DNA from: Lantana camara
Lineage: Eukaryota; Streptophyta; Magnoliopsida; Lamiales; Verbenaceae
Reading direction: 5' to 3'
DNA length: 64,000 bases
Assembly: GCA_037501455.1 (NCBI GenBank)
Contig: CM074865.1
Location: 2,367,001-2,431,000 of the forward strand
Below the pieces are notes generated by a model. The model was not told the DNA's origin. It worked only from the letters and a program-made list of their open reading frames with translations, and searched no databases. A program made the position numbers and the translations under genes. Of this stretch, positions 1 to 11,442 are shown piece after piece; position 1 is the stretch's first letter, and each line of letters opens with the position of its first letter.

Positions 1-539
1 CAGGGAGCCCGTATATTCCTTTATTTTTTTAATCAATTAATTTTGGGTTGGGCTTGGACTATCTTTATAGTTTGTAATGGACTATTGGACCAAAATAAAA
101 AGCTGTTGTGGCCCGTGGGGAACTTTGGACATATTTTTTATTTATAATAATAAAGCCCATATTTATAATAATACAAAATCCTCTTTATTTCTCAATAATA
201 CAAGATCCTCTTTTATTTCTCAATAATAAAGCCCAAATTTATAATAATACAAGATCCTTTTTATAATGAACCCCGCTGGACAGTCTCCATTCATGCATCT
301 TTTATTTCTCAATAAAAATTTGTTGTACAAGAAAAGCCAAACAATCTTGCAGAAACAAAATAAAGCAGCAGTAGCATTACAAAGCAGTAGACTTTTAGTC
401 ATTTAGCCTAAATGTATAAATTATAATATTAATTTATATTATATTCTATTATATATATATATATCAAATGTCTCGTATTATATAATATTATATGTGTTAT
501 ATTATATATATAATATATATATATATCATATGTGTCGTG

Positions 540-540
<1 letters not shown>
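1..540. other. AT-rich intergenic DNA
   Basis: No gene is recognised here. The stretch has short repeated phrases such as aataatacaagatcc around 155-260 and becomes almost pure A+T after 410. It may be the interior of the hAT-like element whose right end lies at about 803, because I find no matching left terminus inside the window. Confidence 0.5.

Positions 541-591
<51 letters not shown>
541..591. repeat. (TA)n microsatellite
   Basis: About 25 uninterrupted TA dinucleotides. TA arrays of the same kind lie inside the two hAT elements near the right end of the window, so this one is probably also internal to a hAT element. Confidence 0.9.
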
Positions 592-594
<3 letters not shown>

Positions 595-599
595 TTTTA

Positions 600-803
600 A
601 TTTTAACTATCGGGTATTTCGGGTACCCGATCGGGAATTCGGGTATCAAAATATTACCCGATCCCGAACCCGAACCCGAATTCTTAATCGGGATTAGGGA
701 TCCCATCCCAAACTGAAAAATCCCGAACTACCCGTCCCGATCGGGAAATACCCGATCGGGTCGGGTCGGGACCCGAATTACCCGACCCGAATGCCCATCC
801 CTA
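600..803. mobile_element. Right end of a hAT-like element
   Basis: The segment is packed with GGGTACCCG/CGGGTCGGG-type subterminal motifs and ends in ATGCCCATCCCTA. This is the inverted complement of the TAGGGATGGGCAT terminus found in many plant hAT elements. The terminus falls at 802-803 and abuts a Tat-like gag fragment. The left terminus was not found, so the element is truncated or starts before the window. Classification rests on the terminus and on resemblance to the three better-bounded hAT elements in this window. Confidence 0.6.
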
Positions 804-926
804 GGTGTTACCAGTTTGTGCGGCAGTGATATCAGCCCTGCTAGCTCCGCCCCCCGGGTTATCCTCATTCACTGGAGGAAGAACACCTCTGTTGTCCACA
901 ACTCCAGATCTTGTTGCTGTCACCAT
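804..926 (-). pseudogene. Truncated N-terminus of a Tat-like retrotransposon gag
   Basis: Reading the minus strand from the ATG at 926, about 41 codons are open (starting MVTATRSGVVDNRG) before the sequence hits the hAT-like terminus. It lies about 75 bp downstream of a primer binding site and LTR on the same strand, the expected position for gag. The rest of the element is missing or lies off the window beyond the hAT insertion. Assignment to the Tat lineage rests on the primer binding site, since the protein is too short to classify. Confidence 0.45.
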
Positions 927-1001
927 GATTGAAGACTGCTGGTGTTACTTCTGAACTAGCTCAAGAGGAAGAATCTGATGAAAATGAAGATGATGATGTT
1001 T

Positions 1002-1018
1002 CCCACAGATGGCGCCAA
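1002..1018 (-). promoter_or_regulatory. Primer binding site of a Tat/Athila-type Gypsy element
   Basis: On the minus strand the sequence reads TTGGCGCCATCTGTGGG just after an LTR ending in CA. This is the usual tRNA-derived primer site arrangement of plant Tat/Athila Ty3/Gypsy elements. Confidence 0.6.
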
Positions 1019-1022
1019 AAAA

Positions 1023-2058
1023 TGATGGTGTAAATACTGGAAATGTACTAAATCACCAACACTTTAAGATTTGTTTGAAGAAGGGAAGACCATCACAGGC
1101 GTTTGAGCCTCAGGAACTGGGTTTCCCTAAGAGCTTGGGTTTTTCCAGCTAGGATAACACCAGTGGAGAAAATGCAGTGAGAATGCGAAGATGGTGAAGT
1201 ATGCGGAGCTTGGGAAGAAGAAACCAGAGTAACAATGGAGGAAAAGTGTCCAGTTGTATGCGATGTCTATATGTGATTTTGTATGTGAGATATGACTTAG
1301 GGAATGTAAGTAAGAATTTCCCTATTTATACGTTGAGGGCATGGGTGTTTTGGTAAAAGTGACCATGTGGTCCCAAAGCCAATGTTGCCTTAGACAGGTG
1401 GCAACGTGTGATGGTATGAAAGCGATATCCCTGAATGATACCTAGTGATAGGCGGTTGCAGTGTGTCAGGCGTGGGGCGTGCACTACCACTGTGTCAGAG
1501 GTGGTTGTAGAGCAGCAAACGATCGTGGAGGCACCCAAAGAGCCTCCCCTAGTAACTGGGTGTGCCCTCAAGAGAACCCTTCATTTAAGGCGGGGGTTAA
1601 CCTCTAGGAAGCGAGTACCCCCTGTACGAGCGTTGGGATACCCAGAACGGATGCTCCCGAGCGTCGGAGCGCTCGAGAGAAAGAGTTCCTTTGGCGCTTG
1701 GTCCGAGCGTCGGACGGCTCGAGCGAAGTATGGGCTCGACCACGAGTTCCTTCGCAGCAGGTTCCCCTGGTACGGAAGGGATGGACTCCAGGTAGAGAGC
1801 GCTACGTGGGGCTGTAGTGCGAGCGTCAGACGGGATTGGTAAGTAAATCCCACGCTTGTGGCTTGGGCCAAGGCGCGCAAGTCTTAATCCGTGAGATAAT
1901 GAGTGAATGGGTTGTATCTATTTCGCGAGCCCATTATTACGAGCGTCCAAGCTCTAGAATCTTCAGATAGCTTAGATGAGCCGTTCAGATTGCGCCACGT
2001 TTTTTGTGCTGCTCTGAGCATGATTTGGGCCCATCACGTTCGATCCGTGCGATGCACA
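1023..2058 (-). repeat. 5' LTR of a Tat-like Gypsy element
   Basis: The plus-strand copy starts TGATGGTG next to the primer binding site. A plausible outer end is ...GCGATGCACA at about 2058, giving TG...CA termini and a length near 1.04 kb. The base composition is more GC-rich than its surroundings. Open frames in it (1326-1571, 1435-1842, 1581-1880) overlap on both strands and resemble no protein. The outer boundary is uncertain because no partner LTR lies in the window. Confidence 0.5.
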
Positions 2059-2972
2059 GAATTATTATAATTATATTATATTTAAAATAATTGAAAATTA
2101 TCATGGTAGAATATTATTAAATATATATATTGTAACTAAAACAATTAAAAACAATTATTACTGATAAAAATAATAAAAAAAATATATGAACCAAAAAACA
2201 CAAAAAATTACAAAGTATAATTAAAATTTTTGCTACATATTAAGAATATAATTATATACTTCATATTGTATATAGTTATTTTTTATCTCATAATATTTAT
2301 AGCATTTAAAAACTATATATTATATTTTTTATGTAATTCAAGAAACAACTTATATCACTAAAATATGGATATGAAAACTAAAGAATAAAAAATAATTAAT
2401 TAAATTATATTAATAAAAATATAACAAAAATTATTAAAAAAATATCGGTTAGATTAGTGATTTTATTCTAAAAAACGAATTAAAAATTTAAATACAATAT
2501 TTTCAAATTCGTTAAAACCATACATTTTGTTTAGTATGCTCATTTATTGTGACACATAAACCTAAAATAATATGTATTATGAACAATACACTAAATTTAC
2601 ATCAATTTAATAAATATAATGTTTGTCAAAAGATATTAGTTTATATAGTTGAGATTATAACTATAAAACTTGATTTAAAATTTAAAGTACATATAAATTT
2701 ATATTCTTTGAAAAAATCTGTTGCATAAAATTGTTTGCATTTTTGAGTCATTCGACTCGCGAAATAAATATAATATTTAAATTGGACTAATAAAATAACG
2801 GTTAAGTTAGTGATTATATTTTAAAAGAAATAGTTAAACTTAGTATTTCAATTTTTTAAGGCCAAATAAATTAAGCAGAAAATAGATCGTATAAAGATAA
2901 TCTTTTTTAAAGTTTTATGGGTAAAAAAAATAAACTTAAAAATTAAAAATATAGAATAATGAAATAGAACAT
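2059..2972. other. AT-rich intergenic DNA
   Basis: Very A+T-rich with no recognisable gene, repeat family or RNA. Confidence 0.6.
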
Positions 2973-3219
2973 GGGGCAGTTTGAAATAACTCCCCATCAG
3001 TTTGGAATATTTTTACTTTACTCCCCCATAAAATTATACAACATAATAGGATATAAATACTACATTAGAACGTTTTAGTACTACATTTTGTAAAAAATAT
3101 ACAACATATTTTGAGATATTTTAAGTGCGACATTTTGTGAAAATTATACGACATTTTTCCAAAATGGGGAGTTAAGTAAAAATGTGATGCACATTTGGAG
3201 ATTTATCCCACATTACCCG
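2973..3219. mobile_element. Inverted-repeat MITE, copy 1
   Basis: The element starts GGGGCAGTTTGAAATAAC and ends ATCCCACATTACCCG. Its two arms are imperfect inverted repeats sharing ACTTTACTCCCC / ACTTAACTCCCC. Flanks ATAGAACAT (2964-2972) and ATAGAACTT (3220-3228) look like a 9-bp target duplication with one mismatch. The termini match those of a longer element at 31848-32514, so this is a family. Confidence 0.6.
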
Positions 3220-3867
3220 ATAGAACTTAGAGAAAGTTAAAGTTAAAGATAATTGACAAATAATGCATCTTCTAAAATAAAGAAAATAATATATATAAAG
3301 AAGATTAAGAACATAAACTACAATTAAAAAAAGATAATGAAACAAAAATACAAAAAGATGAAAAAACATAAAAATATTATAAAAGTCAATTAAGAATATA
3401 TTAAAGCGTGTGTGCAACGATTTACAAACAAAACATAACAACTGATATGTACAAAATAAAATGTTAAATATACGTACATTTCATACCACACAAATATTAG
3501 AGAATAAGTATGCAAAAGATTATTTAAAATAAAAAGTTCAACTAATATATATAATTTTCTTAAAAATAAAAAATTTAAAATATATTAAAAGACAATACTA
3601 AAGATATTCAATAAATTTATGTATATGCTTAAAGTTGTATTATTTTCACAAAAATTAATATTTCATCAAAAAGCAAGACACAATCATTTTTCATATTTTA
3701 TATTTCAGAAAAATATTTTATACAAATTCATCGAAAATAATTAATAATCATTAACATTAGAATACTTATATAAAAATATGATTGGAATGATAGTACAAAC
3801 AATGGATCAGAAAAATAAATATAAAAATTCTCTAACTTTATGCATGAAAGGAACTGCAATCTTCTTC
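3220..3867. other. AT-rich intergenic DNA
   Basis: No feature recognised apart from A+T richness. Confidence 0.6.
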
Positions 3868-4124
3868 AAGAAATTAACCTGGCTCATTGATAATGGTTGA
3901 TGTCATATCAATATAAGTGTTCATAAATCATTATCTGATAAAAAATAATAGAAGATCGATCAATAATCTGTTCATTAATAAGAGACATATGCGAATGAAA
4001 AATTAAAGAATAAAAACAAAAAGAAGAAATTAACCTGGCTCATTGATAATGGTTGATGTCATATCAATGTAAGTGTTCATAAATCATTATCTGATAAAAA
4101 ATAATAGAAGATCGATCAATAATC
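3868..4124. repeat. Direct repeat of about 101 bp
   Basis: Positions about 3869-3969 and 4024-4124 are near-identical, both starting AAGAAATTAACCTGGCTC and ending GATCGATCAATAATC, with very few mismatches. They are separated by about 54 bp. It is a local tandem-type duplication with no coding content. Confidence 0.85.
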
Positions 4125-4729
4125 GATTACATGAATGAGAACAAAAACAAAAAGAAGAAAAATGAAGAAGTAGAAATTAAATATAAATATCTGTATGGAC
4201 AATAAACCCTAAATAATGTTGACAAAAAACATTAAATAATTAGTTTCATTGAATTTAATTATTTTAATTCTGAATTGATATACACTATTTTAGGAATACT
4301 TTATAAATTTTTGGGGTTAGAATCATTAATAATATTTCTTCCATTTTAAACTTTGAATATTCAAATTCAAATTTCAAAAGTCATACTTGTTCTATGGAAA
4401 TTTTAATTTTCTAAGTAATTATTTCTTTAATTCTTTATCAATCTCTTCAATCCTAATTAATAATAGTATTAAATATCACCCTATTCGTAGGGTAGATATC
4501 TTGATATATAAAAGTTAACAATTCAATTTTTCTTAATTTAAATCTCATTAATTTTGACATTTATTTTCAAATAAAATAATATATAAAATAAAGATAAGAT
4601 AATCACATTTTTCTATTGAATTAAAAATGTCAAAAAACCCACAAGATTCCACATAATCAAAATACACAATAAAAAAAAAAATCAAACGTCGTTTTCAAAT
4701 ATATAATAATATAGATATAGATATTGCGA
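4125..4729. other. AT-rich intergenic DNA
   Basis: No gene or RNA recognised. Homology to the second receptor unit (about 48120 onwards) begins at roughly 4735. Confidence 0.6.
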
Positions 4730-5391
4730 TACATTTGGTGCAGAAATTAAGAATGAAGATAATGAGAACATTTACATCTATCTTAAATAGGTAGCTATGT
4801 CCTCTTTCTCATCAATGTCTGAGTTGATTCTTCTTTTCTAACATGGTTGAAAGTTGAAACTATGGTCTTATGTATACATTAGTGATCTTTGATGTCTTTT
4901 TTCGCGATGCTTCAAGTTCAAAAATACGTAAACAAAGAGTTGACGGAGTGTCGGAGTGGAAACATGAAAAATAGAGATGGCCAAATGCCCTTCAAACCCC
5001 ATGGCACCACTCCTGACTCCATAGCTAGCTCAAAACGAACACCATTACCATGAATAATCCTCGTTTCTTGATTGCTGTCCTAATCTTGTTACATAGTATC
5101 ACCACAATTTGCTCAGCCAAAAAAGTTTCCGAAGTAGATGAAAAAAGCCGACAGATGAAATATTTGGAGAGGACATGAGCCTCAAGAGCTATGTGAGTTT
5201 GTCATTACAAGAAAATAATATAACACAAGTTGTGGACAACAATTGCTTGTACGAGACGAAAACAACTTGTTGGCTAAAGAGCAATGTCGTCGTCTGTTCT
5301 GCGTGTGGCGATCGAATGTTTAGCCTTTTTGCCATCAAACAGAATCAGCATAAGTGAAGTCGTCACCAAACTAGAAAAGATTAGAAGTTTG
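4730..5391 (+). pseudogene. LRR receptor kinase remnant (unit A, signal peptide fused to last kinase exon)
   Basis: The segment is a shrunken copy of the pseudogene at 48100-50650. The shared upstream region (CTATGTCCTCTTTCTC and more) leads to an ATG at 5053 that encodes a signal peptide (MNNPRFLIAVLILLHSITTI). About 30 codons later, around 5138-5146, the sequence jumps directly to the last kinase exon (PTDE-like region, SLKSYVSLSLQENNITQVVD at 5175). All LRRs, the transmembrane segment and most of the kinase are deleted. The end carries the same frameshifted tail (FSLFAIKQNQHK) as the 48-50 kb pseudogene, so that frameshift predates the duplication. The Copia element inserted just past its end. 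It cannot encode a receptor. Confidence 0.85.
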
Positions 5392-5824
5392 CGTTGCATA
5401 TATTGTAATTTCGTAGATAAAACCGGATTATGAAATATGCAGCGGAATTGAATCGTATGCTAACCTCCAGCTATTGCTAATTTCTTATCTCTTGGAGTTA
5501 CCGAATTGTGCCGGAAAAGCCTTGAGAATTCCTGAACTCAATGTGACACTAGGAGTGATCTTCTAAGCACTCAAAACTTCACAATGATGGAGTGGAGAAA
5601 AGACTTTTAGATTTTATGCTTAGGAACCTCCTCCATACGCCCTTTATTTATACACAAGTCTTCCCATCAAGGACTATGTGTTGGGAGGCAAGTTTGACTT
5701 AATAGACAAATCAAAAAATTATTGGGCAAATAATAAGGGCATGAATCATGGGATTGATCAAAGGACCAATTTGGTTCAAGAATCATGTGATTGATTTTCT
5801 CAATCAATTAATATGATTCTTACA
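5392..5824 (-). repeat. Copia 3' LTR
   Basis: It matches 26884-27314 along its length and ends TGATTCTTACA (plus strand). The left terminus is CGTTGC rather than TGTTAG, so the terminal TG has mutated. Confidence 0.85.
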
Positions 5825-5838
5825 TTCTCCCACTTGGT
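5825..5838 (-). promoter_or_regulatory. Copia polypurine tract
   Basis: On the minus strand, CCAAGTGGGAGAA lies directly against the LTR start TGTAAG. This is the usual polypurine primer position for plus-strand DNA synthesis. Confidence 0.75.
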
Positions 5839-6135
5839 CCGAATGATCTATACGTGCTTGACTAGAAATACAACGCATGAATCATGACGATAATTTCGCT
5901 TTACACTGTGAGCAATATCTTCCATATATCACGATGCATTATGTTTCTAAACCTTTCCCAAGTTTCTTGATGAATAAACCCTATGTTCATTCTAGGTCCT
6001 TACTTTAAAAATATTTCTCAAACAATCAATAAACGTGTACATAAAACTTTAAATACGAGAAATATCAACTTAATAGAGTTTCATTTATTACCTAGTGGAA
6101 CCAAGTCCCATTGTGATTACATGATCCTTAAATTT

Positions 6136-7495
6136 CTATGGTGGCATGCCCTTAGTCAAAGGATCAGCTAACATGAGTTGTGAGTTGATGTGCTCAATGA
6201 CCACTTTCTCATCCTTAACACGCTCTCGTATGGCTAAATACTTGATGTTAATATGCATGCTTCGACTTCCACTTTTGTTGTTTTTAGCCATAAAGACAGC
6301 AGCTGAATTGTCACAATATATCCTTATTGGCTTAGATATCGAATCCATAATTCTAAGCCTAGCAATAAAACTCTTTAACCATACTCCATGTGAGGTAGCC
6401 TCAAAACAAGAGACAAGCTGAGCCTCCATAGTAGAAGTGACAATTAAACTTTACTTGGCGCTTCTCCAGGATATAGCTCCACCGGCTAACATGAAAATGT
6501 ATCCCGATTTTGATTTACGAGAATCAACACAGCCGGCGTAATCAGAATTGGAGTAACCAACCACCTCCAAGCTATCTGATCATCTGTACATAAGCATGTA
6601 ATCTTTTGTTCCTTGAAGGTATCTCAAAACTTTCTTTGCAGCTTTCCAGTGGTCAAGACCTGGATTGGACTGATACCTTCCCAACATTCCAAGTACAAAA
6701 GCTATGCCAGGTCTGGTGCAAATTAAACCTGAGCATACATTAAGCTTCCAACAATAGAAGCATATGGAATGTCCTTTATTTGTTCCATCTCAAAGTTGTT
6801 CTTCGAGCATTGACTCAAACTGAACCTATCACTCTTCACAATTTGAGCAACATTGGGTGAACAATCTTTCATTCAAAATCTCTCCAAAATTTTGTTAATA
6901 TAAGCTTCTTGAGATAGATCTAAATTACCTCGATGTCAATCTTGATGAATCTTGATGCCAATGCCATAAGATGCATCACCCTTATCCTTCATATCAAAAT
7001 TTTTGGAAAGGACTGTTTCAGCTCATGTAGCATATCTCTGTCATTAGCTGCAAGTTGAATATCATCTACATATAACACGAGAAAACAAATTTGCTCCCAC
7101 TAACGTTCTGGTATATACATTGATCTAAAATGTTCTTAACAAATCTAAATGAACAGATAACATTACGAAACTTCAAATACTTTTGACGGGAGACTTGTTT
7201 CAGTCTATATATAGATTTTTTTAACTTGCATACTAAGTGTTCACCTTCACTAGAGGAAAATCCTTCAGGTTGTTCCATATATACCTATTCCTCTAGATCA
7301 CCATTAAGGAAGGCTGTTTTCACATCCATTTGTTGCAATTCAAGATCAAAATGAGCTACCAATGCCAATATTATGTGCAAGGAATCCTTTTTAGACAAGG
7401 AACTAAAAATCTCAGTGTAATCAATTCCTTGTCACTGTGTGAACCCCTTTGCAACAAGTCTGGCTTTATATCTCTCTATGTTGTTAAATGAGTCT
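6136..7495 (-). pseudogene. Copia reverse transcriptase / RNase H, 3' part of pol
   Basis: On the minus strand, reading leftwards from the Gypsy insertion, fragments read RYKARLVAKGFTQ, then QQMDVKTAFLNGDLEE, then MEQPEGFSSSEGEHLVCKLK (7278 down). The catalytic motif LYVDD lies near 7070. The RNase H end is at 6429-6136 (IRIYCDNSAAVFMAKN, ADPLTKGMPP). Several in-frame stops interrupt it (for example after KGFTQ and before VYMEQPEG), as do frame changes between 6430 and 7066. The missing start of this domain continues at 23026 on the other side of the nested Gypsy element. Confidence 0.85.
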
Positions 7496-7500
7496 CTTTT
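7496..7500. repeat. Target-site duplication of the Gypsy element, left
   Basis: CTTTT immediately precedes the 5' LTR and recurs immediately after the 3' LTR at 23021-23025. Confidence 0.9.
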
Positions 7501-10500
7501 TGTAACACCCCATATTTCTGAAGTAGGCCAAGACAACGTTACGAGTGAGTTTCGGAGTTACGCGTTTTATTTACTAATTTATAATTTTACGTTTTATCGA
7601 ACTTAATTGCTTCTTTATGAAATATGTGCTTATATGTGAAATTGTGAGGCCTTTGTATAATTTAAGAAAGATCAAGAGGATTTAATTAAATTTTGTTTAG
7701 AAATTAGGGGGCCTAATGGTTTAACATCAGTTTTGGAAGGACTAGATTGTAAATGAACAGAAAAAAATGAGCAGATTGTTTTCTAGCAACACACGTGCAT
7801 GCCTACTAAGCTTGCCTTTCAATTCTAAATTTGGATTAAAACAAAGAGAGCTGCCTTTTTCTCATTTTCCATACACATCCGATTCCATGCTTTCCTTTCT
7901 TACAATTGAAGAACAAGAGAGTTCAGCCCTTAAACAAGAGAGTTCAGCCCGTAAGTATATACGCAGCAGCTCCATCGTCACCTTCCTCTTCCCTTTGCTA
8001 CGTGCGGCCGAGACCACCACCATCTCTCAACCTTTTTAATTCTCTTTGAATAGGTAAGAAGTATTCCCTTCACCTCTTTCTTTCTACCTAAAGACTGATA
8101 GGATGGTGTATTCGATTATGGTTTGATGAAAATTGGTCTATTATTAGAGCTTACATGAAATTTTGCTTAAAAATGGTGGAAAACCATGTTAGGAGATAGA
8201 TTTCTTGTTGAATTCATGACTTCGGCTAGTTTATATTCTGAGGTGATGAACGAGTTGATGAACTTTGTGATTCTGGTAGTTGGAATGCCTGGATTATTGG
8301 TTCGTTTAAGTGTTTATATGCTTAAGAGTGATGTACTTTTCATTTGGCATGAATTCTTGATTTTTACTTATGTGACAGCATGTCTGCGTAAGATTTCAAA
8401 TGCAAATTCCGAGCTCGTGCGAGGCCATTTTCAAAAACTGTTTTAACTGGAGATTGATAACATATTAAAGTTCATATCTGCCAAGTTTCGTAATTTTCCG
8501 AGCCCGTTTGACACCTCGAAAAAATCCCGAAAGTTGCCGCAGTCCCCTGTTTTTACCCTGTTTTCTGATCTGGAACAGCAGCTGAGCAGAGGGACTAAAT
8601 CTTCGAATTTTGCAAAACCGTTTTACAGAGGACTACCTATATGTGTTGGGAGTATACCTATTAAGTTTCAGAATTTTCCGACTTCGTTTGGTATGGTAAA
8701 CAGGCCAGTTTTTGAAAGGTGTCGCTGCAGCCAAGTTGCTGTATTGTTTGAACTTTGACAGCTTATACGCAGAGAATTCCGACGTAAATTCCGAACTCAT
8801 AAGACCTCAATTTTCAAAACTGTTTTTATTGGATACTCCTAGCATATTGAGGTTTATGTCCGTCAAAATTTAGGTTAATCCGAGTTCATTTGATACCCGA
8901 GAAAAATTCGAAACGACTCAGCTGTCCCCTGTTTTCCGGTCTGGACTAAAGGCTTGAGAAGAGTGAGTAAACGTATGAATTTCTCAAAACTGTTTTACAG
9001 GGGTACTTATGAATGTATCGAGTATGTCCCCGTAAACTTTCAGATTAATTCGACTTCATTTGATAGGGTAACGGTAAACTTTTTGGAAATGTGTTTCTGC
9101 AGTAATAATCCTGTTTTTCCATTGTCTTTGTTCTATAATCTGTAATAATACAGAAACATCCAGAGATTGAGGCCTATACCACGTGAAAGGTCTACGTGTC
9201 TAGTTTACTAGGAATTTTACGGTTCGTTAAAATAATATCCGAGCAATAAGTTATGACGAAATTTCTACAACGTGTGCATGAATAAAGTTTCTGCACAAAT
9301 GTGCTGCGTTTGATGTGAGTTATCAAGAATTCTTGAAGAACGTAGGGCACTCAGAGATCATCACAAGCATTCAGGTCCTCCTATTTCAATGTCGGCAAGA
9401 CGTCAAGAATTCAAAGATGGTTTACGACAAGGACTAATAGATTTCAAAAACATTGATGTTTCATTTGAAAATTTTCCGTATTATCTAAGTGAGGCCACTA
9501 AGAATGTTCCTATTGCTTCAACGTATATACATTTGAAGTGTAATATATTTGCGAAATTTACTTCTGATCTCCCTTCAGTATGTCCAAGAATTTTGTATGA
9601 ATATTGCATGAATTCTGTCATCATGATTTCCCTATCTCGTTTCCATGGTTTCTGCAGCACCTATTCCAAATTTTCAACCATAAACATGCTGATACAATTA
9701 CATGTTTTAATTACATTACGTGGCATTAATCATGCATTTAAACATGTTCGCTCCATCTCATAACTCTTATTACATCTTATATCATCTCATTACATTACGC
9801 TTCATTGCCGAGCGTCCTTATTTGGTCTTATTAGAGTCTAATGTTACCCGTACTTGTGTCATGTGTCCAGGTGATCCTCCCGAGGATCCGATCGTTTAGG
9901 TTATCTTGTTCTCCTGCCCTTTTGTCGAGGTCATCCAGGTGAGGTTTATCTTCTTGCTGCAACCAATAGCCTATACCTATACAACCTACATGAGTTGGCT
10001 TTGCTCCTCGCTTGTGGCATATTATATGTATATGTATATGTATACTATAACAGATACGTGATTGACTACCATATTATTGATTTTATTAAAAGCGTATTGC
10101 AAACACTAAATGGGTTATATATATATATGTTCTCGAGTGAGTTCATGACTTTAAACAAATGAAACGAAAGTGTTTTACATGCATTGCATGAACGAGTGCT
10201 TGTTAAATGAATCCTCAATGGTAATTCCATTGGGAAGGGATCCGAGGCAACGTGTACGAGGTGATCCGGGGAGGCAACGGGCCGACAGAGAACCTTAATC
10301 GCGACCTCTACAGGGGCCCGTATTATCATCGGAGGTAGTTGATAATGCGCGTGTCTACTGTGACCGGTACGCCGAAGGAGCATAGTACCGAAATGGGCTA
10401 TGACTCGAGTGTTATTGGACGTAAGGGCCTAATTAACCCTTTCGTCACCCGGAGGAAGAAGGAAGGATTTCTTGTTATTGTTATTGATCGTGTTTGATTG

Positions 10501-11230
10501 TGGAGTAAAGGTTGGAGAATGGCATAACTCGGTGCCAAATTGATTGATTGAAAAACCCTTAATTCGATATAGTCCCATTGTTCTTAAACCTAAAATGATT
10601 GTATCGATATTAGAAGATAAAAAGGGACTATATCGGGTCAAGGTGATTGCATTGTATTGTATTGCATACCTCTTCTCTTGCATTATATACCTTGTATATT
10701 GTTCCCGCCTCACCAGTCACTCGACTGACTCTCTTCCTCTCTCTTTCTTGTTTCCCTTATTGGATGCAGGTTGGAGTCGACTAGGCGGCGTGTGTGTCTA
10801 GTCCTTTTTCTATAGAGTCGAGTTCAACTAGGATTACTGTGAGCCCGTACTTAACTTACTTTTGTTAATGGCATGTATATTAATGATATGAGTTGAATAC
10901 TGATTACTTTTGATAACTATGGCCAGTACGGCCTAGCCGTAGGAGGTTTGTTTTAGGCTCGTGTAACTAGCTTGCGTATATAGGGTTATGAAGTTTGAAC
11001 TAGCATGCTTTAAATATTATCGGTCTGTGATCACTGCTTGTGTAATTCTTTATTCGCTTCCGCTAGTGTATGCTTTCTCTGACGACTGTCCGTCTAGTGC
11101 CGCCTAGTTAGTCGTGGGTCTTGAGTGTCTCCCGTTCGCTAGTGCTTGGTGTGTATACGGATTGCCCATTTCGTATATGTACTGTGTACTAGTGCGGGGG
11201 ATGTGATGGCTCTACGTTCGGGGCGTCACA
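7501..11230 (+). repeat. Gypsy 5' LTR
   Basis: It runs from TGTAACACCCCATATTTC to GTTCGGGGCGTCACA. Open frames inside (7767-8039, 8186-8446, 8534-8758, 9389-9763 and others) recur in the 3' LTR and resemble no protein, so they are not genes. The promoter and polyadenylation signals of the element should lie here, but I cannot place them. Confidence 0.95.
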
Positions 11231-11238
11231 TCCTTTTG

Positions 11239-11250
11239 TGGTATCAGAGC
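11239..11250 (+). promoter_or_regulatory. Gypsy primer binding site (tRNA-iMet)
   Basis: TGGTATCAGAGC lies 8 bp after the 5' LTR. It is complementary to the 3' end of plant initiator tRNA-Met, the standard minus-strand primer of chromoviruses. Confidence 0.95.
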
Positions 11251-11442
11251 TCTAGGTTCAAAACTGGAGCTCTAGTGTCGAGTTTGTTAGTCTAAGTCGC
11301 TCGGCATAGGAACAATGTGCTTTCGTGTGCTTTTCTTGTTTAAATTTGGTTGAATTGATTGAACGCTCTCTTATTTGTTCATTATTTCAAATAGTTGCAT
11401 TCTAACCTTCATGCATGTATGTTATTGTTTGTTTAAAGGACA

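Noticed and set aside
492..716. Frames translated as poly Tyr-Ile
   Set aside because: TA microsatellite plus hAT subterminal repeats.
1326..1880. Overlapping frames as a gene
   Set aside because: They lie in an LTR, overlap on both strands and show no known domain.
7767..10801. Open frames in the Gypsy LTR (7767-8039, 9389-9763, 10066-10383, 10429-10713 and their copies at 16202-22591)
   Set aside because: They occur in both LTRs, overlap on both strands and resemble no protein.
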